Of a stretch of 8,462 nt of DNA, positions 1 through 5,201 are shown piece by piece (positions within the stretch are counted from its first letter, which is position 1; every line of letters begins with the position of its first letter). This stretch comes from Nitrospirota bacterium. GTDB lineage: Bacteria > Nitrospirota > Nitrospiria > Nitrospirales > UBA8639. The position numbers were made by a program, and so were the translations under genes. The notes below the pieces were generated by a model that was given only the letters and a program-made list of their open reading frames with translations, had not been told where the DNA came from and made no database searches. The stretch spans positions 1 to 8,462 of the forward strand of contig JAOUQB010000085.1 of the NCBI GenBank assembly GCA_029879555.1. The letters run 5' to 3'.

Positions 1-162
1 TCAGCCTCGGTCTGATGGATCTCATCTTCATTTCCTACATGCTGTTGAGAATATCTCCGAGCCAGAGTGTGGGATCGCGGTTAGAAGGTACAGATTAGGT
101 TGAGTCTTCTGCAGGGGGGGTTAGGTTGTACGGTTGAGGTATTCCACGGATCTTTCGAATAT
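1..162. other. Intergenic sequence downstream of the Uma2 gene
   Basis: No coding region is convincing here. The octamer TTAGGTTG occurs twice about 25 bases apart around positions 95-130, with a run of seven G between the copies. No terminator with a clear stem and T-run was seen for the gene that ends at 163. Confidence 0.5.
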
Positions 163-723
163 CTATGCAAACAAGTCGGCGAGGGGGACCTGAAGGCCAG
201 GTAATAACGGTGTGGTCAGGTGGGTCGTATCTTCTTGTGTAAGAGTCTGGGCAGGCGCATAGCCATTCTCTGTCTTTCGATATATTTTAATGGAGTCTAA
301 CACAGGATCGATAATCCAATATTCTGTTATGCCAAACCGTTCATACAGTTTGCGTTTGATGACTTCATCGGTTTTTCTGGTGCTGTCAGACAGGATTTCC
401 ACGACAAGATCAGGAGGACCTTGGATGTTGCGTTCCGTAATGATGGCGGCATGAGATGAGGCCACAAACAACAGATCAGGTTCTACGACATCGACATTTG
501 AGAGGACCACGTCGCAAGGGGCGACAAATAATTCGCCAATCGCGTGGTCTTTGAGAAAGACTTCGATGGCTGTCGATAATCGGAGGGAAAGGCGTTGGTG
601 CCTGGTTGTGGGAGCCGGGGTCACAAAGTGGTCTCCATCGAGCAGTTCGTGCCGTTTCCCGTCTTCAGGAAAGAGGAGGAAATCTTCATAGGTAAATTTG
701 AGCTCGATGGACTTTGTGGTCAT
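163..723 (-). CDS. Uma2 family protein (DUF820, PD-(D/E)XK nuclease-like fold)
   Basis: This encodes 186 residues, a usual length for the Uma2 family. The family adopts a restriction-endonuclease-like fold; most members have no assigned role and are often present in many copies per genome. Visible family features are FTYEDFLLFPEDGKRHELLDG at the N-terminus (about 10-30), VEPDLLFV with Asp83, PPDLVVEILS with Glu109, and KLYERFGITEYWIIDP with Lys125. Asp83, Glu109 and Lys123 or Lys125 are the likely PD-(D/E)XK catalytic set. The ATG at 723 is preferred because GGAG (731-734 on the plus strand) lies 7 nt upstream. An in-frame ATG at 774 would add 17 residues and would place a perfect palindrome inside the gene. 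The gene ends in TAG. Its biological function is unknown; the nuclease label rests on fold and motif only. Confidence 0.9.
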   Translation of the reverse strand: MTTKSIELKFTYEDFLLFPEDGKRHELLDGDHFVTPAPTTRHQRLSLRLSTAIEVFLKDHAIGELFVAPCDVVLSNVDVVEPDLLFVASSHAAIITERNIQGPPDLVVEILSDSTRKTDEVIKRKLYERFGITEYWIIDPVLDSIKIYRKTENGYAPAQTLTQEDTTHLTTPLLPGLQVPLADLFA

Positions 724-739
724 TGGTTTTCTCCATTCA

Positions 740-756
740 GTTGATACGGTATCAAC
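740..756. promoter_or_regulatory. Perfect 8-1-8 palindrome upstream of the Uma2 gene
   Basis: GTTGATAC and GTATCAAC flank a single central G. The element lies 17 bp upstream of the chosen Uma2 start codon, just 5' of its ribosome binding site. A one-base centre cannot form a hairpin loop, so a dimeric repressor site on double-stranded DNA is the simplest reading. The binding protein is unknown. Confidence 0.5.
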
Positions 757-843
757 CCCGATTGAACGCGTCAAGATGACGGTGAAATCTTAGTGGGTGC
801 TAGGCTCTTTGGCTCCATCCTTCATATGTATAAAAGAATAGAA

Positions 844-1320
844 TCATTTCATGCGGTCCCAAGTTTGTGTTCGTCCCCCCAGCGAAATGCCAAGGTAGTC
901 GCGTACGTGCAGCTTCTGCCCGTGTTCCTCGACTTTGATGTAGCAGTTATAGAATTTGCCATTGTCGGGATCGAGGATTTTCCCGCCGCTTCATTCGCCC
1001 CCATCTTTTGTAAGGCCTGAAAGAATCGTCAGGCCAATGATGGATTGATCTTTTTGAACATCCGGGTATTTTGTCCATAAGGGATTGGGGTCTTGTTCAG
1101 GTTTCCGAAACAGTTCCGTTACTTTTCCGCCTAACATGTTCTCTGCTTGGGAAATGGTCACAATCGATGTGACCTTCCCTGTTTTGTCGGAAATTGTTTT
1201 CCAACGACCTTCGGGAGAAAGCTCCTTGGCGAAAATGTGCGGTACCTGAAAGAGGAAGATCATACCCAGAGTTAGGAAAAGAAGTCGGGTTGTTTGTCAA
1301 TAATTCTTGTTCTGGTTCAT
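844..1320 (-). pseudogene. DUF2147 family secreted protein, interrupted by in-frame TGA codons
   Basis: Read through its stops, this frame gives a 158-residue DUF2147-type protein. It has a hydrophobic signal-like segment (RLLFLTLGMIFLFQVPHIFA, about 12-31), GRWKTISDKTGK, the LFRKPEQDPNP motif, GGKILDPDNGK, and the C-terminal GISLGGRTQTW before a TGA at 844-846. A strong AAGGAG (1330-1335) sits 9 nt before the ATG at 1320. Codon 8 (1297-1299) and codon 110 (991-993) are TGA. The second falls at the Trp of the family motif EWSGGKIL, so a TGG-to-TGA change is likely. The first could lie outside the gene if translation starts at the ATG at 1263, but the second cannot be avoided. There is no frameshift and both ends are intact, so the damage looks recent, or it is a sequencing error. 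The usual paired cysteines after DPNP are absent. DUF2147 proteins are exported and poorly characterised. Confidence 0.8.
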
Positions 1321-1626
1321 GTGATTGATCTCCTTGGTGAACCGCAATTTTGTGCAATCAGTTGTTCCTGTCTTTGAAAAAGCCCAGTTGGATCTATTGC
1401 CATGGCCAAGACCTGTGCAAGGCTAACGTTTTTCGGAAAAGTTCTAGGGAGATTCCTGATTGACGATGTTGGGAATAACCACGTTTTTTTCTTAGGGCTT
1501 TCACTTTCCCCTTCCTTTTCTTTCTTTATTCAGCATGTGTGGCATTTGAATTCCCATGAAGTCAATTTTGCTCTTTCGTGTATTTTAGACTATACTAGTC
1601 ATAAGTATTTAACTAGAGAGGTCAAT
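1321..1626. other. Divergent intergenic region between DUF2147 and vapB
   Basis: About 300 bp separates the two divergently transcribed genes. A long open frame (from 1402) runs into vapB but lacks a ribosome binding site and family resemblance upstream of 1627, so it is not taken as coding. A pyrimidine-rich tract spans about 1486-1533. The last 60 bp hold the vapB promoter. Confidence 0.6.
1568..1600 (+). promoter_or_regulatory. Candidate vapBC promoter with palindromic operator
   Basis: TATACT (1591-1596) matches the sigma70 -10 consensus at five of six bases. A weak -35, TTGCTC (1568-1573), lies 17 bp upstream. The -10 is embedded in an inverted repeat, GACTA-TAC-TAGTC (1588-1600), and ACTAG recurs at 1612-1616. 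An operator over the -10 is the usual arrangement for autorepression by Phd/VapB-type antitoxins, so this is the likely antitoxin site. No binding data exist. Confidence 0.5.
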
Positions 1627-1920
1627 ATGAGAAATGCTGCCATTTCAGAGCTTAAGGCTACGTTGAGCGAAATTCTTACCCACGTTAAAGCCGGTGAAGA
1701 GGTGGTGGTCACGGAACGGGGAAAACCGATCGCCAAAATTATGCCGTTTTCCCCAAAAGGAGATCGTACGTCTTCTCATCTTGTTGAGCTGGCACGAGCT
1801 GGACTCATTCGGTTGGGGTCTGGAAAGGTCCCTAAAGGGTTTTGGAAGCATGCTCGGCCTCACGATCCCAAAGGCCTTGGGGTGCAATTTCTTCTGGAGG
1901 AAAGAGAAGACGATCGATGA
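1627..1920 (+). CDS. vapB: Phd/YefM-family antitoxin (VapB-like)
   Basis: This is a 97-residue antitoxin. The N-terminal part (1-40) has the Phd/YefM DNA-binding signature: ISELKATLSEILTHVKAGEEVVVTERGKPIAKIMP, with the family pattern VTERGKPIA. The C-terminal part (about 50-97; LARAGLIRLGSGKVPKGFW ... LLEEREDDR) resembles the toxin-neutralising tail of VapB proteins paired with PIN toxins. It should bind and inhibit the toxin encoded next and repress its own promoter. The ATG at 1627 was chosen because the family domain begins there and a purine-rich GAGAGG lies 6 nt upstream. Its TGA overlaps the toxin ATG in an ATGA, which indicates translational coupling and confirms that TGA works as a stop in this genome. 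Confidence 0.9.
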   Translation: MRNAAISELKATLSEILTHVKAGEEVVVTERGKPIAKIMPFSPKGDRTSSHLVELARAGLIRLGSGKVPKGFWKHARPHDPKGLGVQFLLEEREDDR

Positions 1921-2366
1921 AGTTTTGGGACTCGTCTGCCATTCTTCCCCTCTGTCTCCATGAACCGCGGACGGTTTTGGTTGAAAAAATTGTGCGTGAG
2001 GATTCTGAAATTGTCGCATGGTGGGGTACGCCGATAGAGGGTTATTCCGCATTCGCACGTTTGAGACGGGAAGGGATTTTGGATGATGATGGAGAACAGG
2101 CAGCTCGCGAGTATTTGAATCAATGGGCCAAAGAATGGACGGAAATGGAACCGAGCCACCAAGTACGGGACAATGCAGCCCGAGTGCTCTTACTGCACCC
2201 GCTCCGTGCCGCCGACTCTTTACAGCTTGCCGCAGCATTGGTCTGGGCCAATCAGAAGGGTATGGGGCATGAATTTGTGTGTCTTGATCGTCGTCTGCGT
2301 GGTGCAGCTCTGAGAGAAGGGTTTTCCGTCCTCCCTCGTGAGGCCGATATCCCAAAGGGGAAATAA
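1917..2366 (+). CDS. vapC: PIN-domain ribonuclease toxin (VapC-like)
   Basis: This encodes a 149-residue PIN-domain protein. VapC toxins are Mg2+-dependent ribonucleases that typically cut tRNA or rRNA in the cytoplasm; the target here cannot be read from sequence. The acidic active-site residues are visible: Asp5 in FWDSSAIL, Glu41 in TPIEGYSAF, Asp100 in RAADSLQLAAAL and Asp124 in FVCLDRRLR. All four are present, so the enzyme looks intact. The first ATG that gives a complete PIN domain is at 1917 and overlaps the antitoxin stop by 4 nt. An upstream in-frame ATG at 1842 lies inside the antitoxin and is not used. A candidate terminator follows the TAA directly. Confidence 0.92.
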   Translation: MKFWDSSAILPLCLHEPRTVLVEKIVREDSEIVAWWGTPIEGYSAFARLRREGILDDDGEQAAREYLNQWAKEWTEMEPSHQVRDNAARVLLLHPLRAADSLQLAAALVWANQKGMGHEFVCLDRRLRGAALREGFSVLPREADIPKGK

Positions 2367-2401
2367 GAATTTCATCGCTCGTCAATGAAATTTCCATTTT
2401 T
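2367..2401 (+). terminator. Candidate terminator after vapC
   Basis: AATTTCAT (2368-2375) pairs perfectly with ATGAAATT (2385-2392), extended by one G-T pair, around a 9-nt loop. Five T follow at 2397-2401. The stem is AT-rich, so termination may be weak, but the position directly after the vapC stop at 2366 supports it. Confidence 0.45.
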
Positions 2402-2431
2402 GTAAAGGGGAACGCTTAGCGTATTCCCGCC

Positions 2432-2614
2432 CTAGATGTGCAAGCTTTTAACTCCTACGCGTGTATTGGCCATTTGATTCTTTTGAAATTTCTCAACGGC
2501 GGTCGCTTCGTTGTCCATGTGTAGCCGGAAGACGTTGAAGCTGCCCGCCAGCGTCAAAAAATCATTCCGGTTGAACATGATGACGTCGACGGGGGTGCGA
2601 CACCGCACCGTGGC
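2432..2614 (-). pseudogene. Remnant of a cNMP-binding domain: 3' end of an NDH-2-like gene
   Basis: Read on the minus strand, this stretch gives 60 codons ending in TAG, with no start and an in-frame TAG shortly upstream. The peptide starts ATVRCRTPVDVIMFNRNDF and continues LTLAGSFNVFRLHMD, then AVEKF. It matches the last part of the intact NADH dehydrogenase encoded at 3444-5090 (ATVRCLTPVDVIIFNRNDF). At DNA level 42 bases are identical (2534-2575 versus 3537-3578), with roughly 90 percent identity over about 100 bp and weaker, codon-aligned similarity towards the stop. Similarity stops sharply near 2614. It is a gene fragment, not an expressed gene. Half of the differences change the amino acid, so the source may be a related paralogue and not the neighbouring gene itself. 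Confidence 0.8.
2534..2575. repeat. Direct repeat, copy 1 (exact 42 bp)
   Basis: This is identical, in the same orientation, to 3537-3578 inside the NADH dehydrogenase gene. It is the core of a longer imperfect repeat (about 2515-2614 versus 3518-3617). The two copies bracket mntA-hepT. Confidence 0.92.
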
Positions 2615-2625
2615 GAATTTTTGAG

Positions 2626-2654
2626 TTGTCCCATTTGGTCTTTCGCGCTATCAT
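2626..2654 (+). promoter_or_regulatory. Candidate mntA-hepT promoter
   Basis: TTGTCC (2626-2631) and TATCAT (2649-2654) are 17 bp apart and match the sigma70 -35 and -10 consensus at four and five of six bases. The expected transcription start is near 2661, about 25 bp before the mntA start. The promoter begins only about 12 bp beyond the edge of the NADH dehydrogenase remnant. Confidence 0.45.
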
Positions 2655-2685
2655 GAGCAACGTGTTGTGTTGTGGGGGTAACTGC

Positions 2686-2976
2686 ATGAAACCTTCAATG
2701 GCTCTTGAGGAAAAACGTCGTTCGATCCGTGAGGCAGCAAGCCGTTTTCGGACGGTTAATCCTCGAGTGTTTGGGTCGGTCCTACACGGCCATGATAAAG
2801 ATGGCAGTGATCTTGATTTGCTTGTTGATCCGCTTCCGGATACGACGCTCTTTGATCTGGGAGGCTTACAAGTGGAGTTGGAAGCACTGTTGGGCGTCCC
2901 GGTCGATCTCAGAACCCCAGGGGATCTCCCACCGAAGTTCCGCGAGAAGGTGCTTGCGGAGGCGGTTGCTGTGTGA
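2686..2976 (+). CDS. mntA: MNT-type nucleotidyltransferase antitoxin (MntA-like)
   Basis: This encodes 96 residues, the normal size of a minimal nucleotidyltransferase. The signature is FGSVLHGHDKDGSDLDLLVD, with Gly30-Ser31, the metal-binding Asp42 and Asp44, and a probable third carboxylate at Asp74 (VPVDLRTP). In characterised HEPN/MNT pairs this enzyme transfers AMP groups to a tyrosine of the HEPN partner and so inactivates the toxin; that role is inferred here from family and pairing. The ATG at 2686 is chosen because GGGGG lies about 9 nt upstream and the domain starts right after it. An in-frame ATG at 2626 would overlap the promoter. The stop overlaps the next gene's GTG by 4 nt (GTGA). 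Confidence 0.9.
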   Translation: MKPSMALEEKRRSIREAASRFRTVNPRVFGSVLHGHDKDGSDLDLLVDPLPDTTLFDLGGLQVELEALLGVPVDLRTPGDLPPKFREKVLAEAVAV

Positions 2977-3359
2977 ACCAGGATCGACTGTCCGATTGCC
3001 TTAACCACATTGTGGAAGCCGCTGGACACGCATGTTCTTACCTTCAGGGTATGAATAAAGCGGACTTCCTGGCTGATAAGCGCACACAACAGGCGGTGAC
3101 GATGAATCTTATTATCATCGGTGAGGCTGCGACGAAATTGCTGCAAGAGCATGGTGAATTTCTCAACCGGCACCCAGGCGTGTCTTGGGGGCACATGAAA
3201 GGGATGCGCAATCGCCTTGCACATGGATACTTTGCTATTGATCTTGAGATCGTGTGGGAAACGGTACAAACGGCCCTCCCCGAGTTGTGTGAGCAGCTGA
3301 CTGCCGTTCTGAAAGATGCGAGAGTTTTTGAGGTGAAGGACCAGGGGATGGAACCATGA
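2973..3359 (+). CDS. hepT: HEPN-domain ribonuclease toxin (HepT-like, DUF86 family)
   Basis: This encodes a 128-residue, helix-rich HEPN protein starting at GTG (2973). HepT toxins are cytoplasmic ribonucleases. The catalytic and modification motif Rx4HxY is intact in RNRLAHGYF: Arg79, His84 and Tyr86. Tyr86 is the expected site of AMPylation by the partner encoded just upstream. Other family features are MNLIIIGEAATKL (44-56) and HPGVSWGHMKGMRN (67-80). The GTG start overlaps the mntA stop, a strong sign of coupled translation. The C-terminal tail after about residue 112 (VLKDARVFEVKDQGMEP) is unremarkable. The gene converges on the NADH dehydrogenase gene, with 84 bp between their stops. 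The toxin looks active on sequence grounds. Confidence 0.92.
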   Translation: MNQDRLSDCLNHIVEAAGHACSYLQGMNKADFLADKRTQQAVTMNLIIIGEAATKLLQEHGEFLNRHPGVSWGHMKGMRNRLAHGYFAIDLEIVWETVQTALPELCEQLTAVLKDARVFEVKDQGMEP

Positions 3360-3393
3360 AGATGGTCGTTTGTCAGGAATTGCTGTTGCCGTG

Positions 3394-3408
3394 GTGTTCA
3401 TGGAACAC
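3394..3408. repeat. Small inverted repeat between convergent genes
   Basis: GTGTTC and GAACAC flank ATG, giving a 6-bp stem with a 3-base loop between the hepT and NADH dehydrogenase stop codons. There is no T-run on either side, so a terminator role is only a guess. Confidence 0.3.
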
Positions 3409-3443
3409 TCCGTATCATCGAATGGTTTAACCCGTCCGGCTCT

Positions 3444-5090
3444 CTATGGCTTTCCTATTGGTTCTGGAGTAAGTGGTTTTCCCTTATTAAATTCTGCCAC
3501 GGCGTCTCTTTCGCGATCCATGTGTTGCCGGAAGAAGTTGAAGCTGCCCGCCAGCGTCAAAAAATCATTCCGGTTGAAGATGATGACATCGACGGGGGTG
3601 AGGCACCGGACTGTGGCAGCTCGCGGCGCATCTTTGAGGAGCGCCAGTTCCCCAAAGGAATCGCCCGTTGAGCGCAAACCGAGTTGTTGCTCGATGTGGC
3701 CAGGTTTCTGGTGCACAATCTCTACCTCACCTGATTCTATGATGTAGAAGCGATCGCCGATTTCCCCTTCTCGAATAATGGTTTCGCCCTTTTGGAAATG
3801 GGCATGCTTGAGGTGTTCGGTTCGCTGGAGTTCTATCTTGGTAATGTCACGGGGAAACACGAGTTCCATGATCCAATCGATCGCCACTCTCACTTTGCAG
3901 GGCAGGCCGGGCAGTTTCATGAGATACACGCCTCGCCACAAGACCCAGGCCAGAAATCCAGAAATTTTCCATCCCCATATTTGTGCCACCCCGCAATGTC
4001 TGCCCACCACCGCCATTTGGCCAAGCCCTTTGAAGTGAAAATTCTGGATGGATTTTCCGTGTAAGGCTCCCAGAATATTTCGAGCCGCCTGTCGCCCTTG
4101 CCGCATGGCATATTGCGCGGTAGGCGGACACCATCCGCCCCTTGAGACATCCGGGACCAGCGCTGCGTCGCCCAGAGCCCAAACATTGGGCGTGTCTTTT
4201 ACTAGCATGGTCGCTTCTACCAAAACCCTTCCCCGTTCTTGAGGAAGGGGAAGCTGTGCCATAAGCGGGTGGGGCGCATTCCCCACTGTGCAAATGACGG
4301 TGTGTGCCGAGACGTGTTCTCCTGTGGAGAGCACGACGTCGTTCGGGGTGATTTCCTTGACGGTGGTGCGCAATCGACAATCCACCCCACGTGCCACCAA
4401 TTTCTCTTGAGCAAATTTTGCCAAATCAGGTTCTAATTCGTTCAGAATGCTTTCCCGTGAATGGATCAAAATCATTCGTGCTCCGGTCGCTTGTGCCCGG
4501 GGATAAAAAGGGAGAGCGGCTTTCACCATGTCATTGAGAGCAGCGAGAGTCTCGACTCCGCTAAAACCACCACCTATCGTTACAAAAGTGAGGATCGCTT
4601 GCCGCAACTCCGCGTCCGGCTCACTGTCCGCCTCTTCTAATCGGCTGAGTACGTGATTTCGCAGATGAAACGCATCGCCCAGGGTTTTCAAGGGAAGGGC
4701 ATGTTCAGCCATGCCCGGCACGGCAGACAGATTCATGATCAGACCCAGGCTGAGGACAAGGTGATCGTAGGACAATTCCCGTGGTCTTCTGGAATCCGTG
4801 CCCACCATGGTGACCTGGCGAGCGTCGAGGTCAATGCCCGAGATGGTGGCTTGGTGCACGTGGACGTGTGGGCAGAGATGACGGAGGGGATTCAGGATAT
4901 GGCTGGGTTCAATCGCACAGGAGACCACTTCGGGAAGCATGGGTTGAAAAACAAAGTAGTTTTCCTGGTTTACCAAATGGACGCCTAATGTCCAATCATT
5001 TTTAGTTAACCGGGATAATTCCTTCGCTAGGCTGATGCCAGCAAACCCTGCACCAAGAATGACCACAGTTTTGGCTGCACTGGTCGCCAT
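3444..5090 (-). CDS. Type-2 NADH dehydrogenase-like flavoprotein fused to a cyclic-nucleotide-binding domain
   Basis: This 548-residue protein has two parts. Residues 1-420 form an NDH-2 flavoprotein: FAD-binding GAGFAG (13-18), NAD(P)H-binding GGGFSG (173-178), the FAD motif TPNVWALGDAA (300-310), quinone-side AQYAMRQGRQAARNI (325-339), and an amphipathic/hydrophobic stretch ISGFLAWVLWRGVYL (376-390) expected at the membrane. Such enzymes pass electrons from NADH to quinone without pumping protons. Residues about 425-525 form a Crp-type domain with FQKGETIIREGEIGDRFYII and the phosphate-binding cassette FGELALLKDAPRAATV. The Glu481 and Arg490 of that cassette match cAMP/cGMP binders. Typical NDH-2 enzymes are about 400-450 residues and lack this domain, so ligand control of respiration is plausible but unproven. 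The ATG at 5090 has AGGGC about 8 nt upstream. It could be co-transcribed with the kinase gene upstream. The 3' end matches the remnant at 2432-2614. Confidence 0.9.
   Translation of the reverse strand: MATSAAKTVVILGAGFAGISLAKELSRLTKNDWTLGVHLVNQENYFVFQPMLPEVVSCAIEPSHILNPLRHLCPHVHVHQATISGIDLDARQVTMVGTDSRRPRELSYDHLVLSLGLIMNLSAVPGMAEHALPLKTLGDAFHLRNHVLSRLEEADSEPDAELRQAILTFVTIGGGFSGVETLAALNDMVKAALPFYPRAQATGARMILIHSRESILNELEPDLAKFAQEKLVARGVDCRLRTTVKEITPNDVVLSTGEHVSAHTVICTVGNAPHPLMAQLPLPQERGRVLVEATMLVKDTPNVWALGDAALVPDVSRGGWCPPTAQYAMRQGRQAARNILGALHGKSIQNFHFKGLGQMAVVGRHCGVAQIWGWKISGFLAWVLWRGVYLMKLPGLPCKVRVAIDWIMELVFPRDITKIELQRTEHLKHAHFQKGETIIREGEIGDRFYIIESGEVEIVHQKPGHIEQQLGLRSTGDSFGELALLKDAPRAATVRCLTPVDVIIFNRNDFLTLAGSFNFFRQHMDRERDAVAEFNKGKPLTPEPIGKP
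3537..3578. repeat. Direct repeat, copy 2 (exact 42 bp)
   Basis: This copy lies within the cNMP-binding domain of the NADH dehydrogenase, encoding about FNRNDFLTLAGSFN. It is identical to 2534-2575, at an offset of 1003 bp. Confidence 0.92.
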
Positions 5091-5201
5091 AAGAAATGCC
5101 CTGAATTTGTGGCACGGTCCCGGCGGCTGGAGGCGTTGGGGGTGGGAAGGACTTACAGTCTGTATATCAGCGGATTCACGCGACCCCAGACTGCAGAAAG
5201 A

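Noticed and set aside
793..1020. Plus-strand 75-codon open frame
   Set aside because: It is antisense to the DUF2147 C-terminus, whose minus-strand translation matches the family.
844..1320. TGA read as tryptophan or selenocysteine
   Set aside because: Neighbouring genes end in TGA with 4-nt coupled overlaps, and the family has Trp, not Cys/Sec, at codon 110.
1402..1626. 75-residue N-terminal extension of vapB
   Set aside because: It has no family similarity, covers the promoter and operator, and a start with a purine-rich site at 1627 matches the family's N-terminus.
1645..2397. Minus-strand 250-codon open frame
   Set aside because: It is antisense to the well-supported vapBC pair and its composition is unlike a real protein.
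2562..3401. 279-codon open frame antisense to mntA-hepT
   Set aside because: It is a shadow of the two plus-strand genes, with Ser/Arg-rich low-quality translation. Only the separate frame at 2432-2614 has homology.
2400..3630. CRISPR array or transposon with terminal repeats
   Set aside because: There are only two repeat copies, direct and coding-derived, with no transposase and no terminal inverted repeats.
5156..5193. CAGTCTG/CAGACTG inverted repeat after the kinase stop, as a terminator
   Set aside because: The arms are 7 bp with a 24-base spacer and no T-run on the minus strand, so it is too weak to call and does not break the proposed operon.
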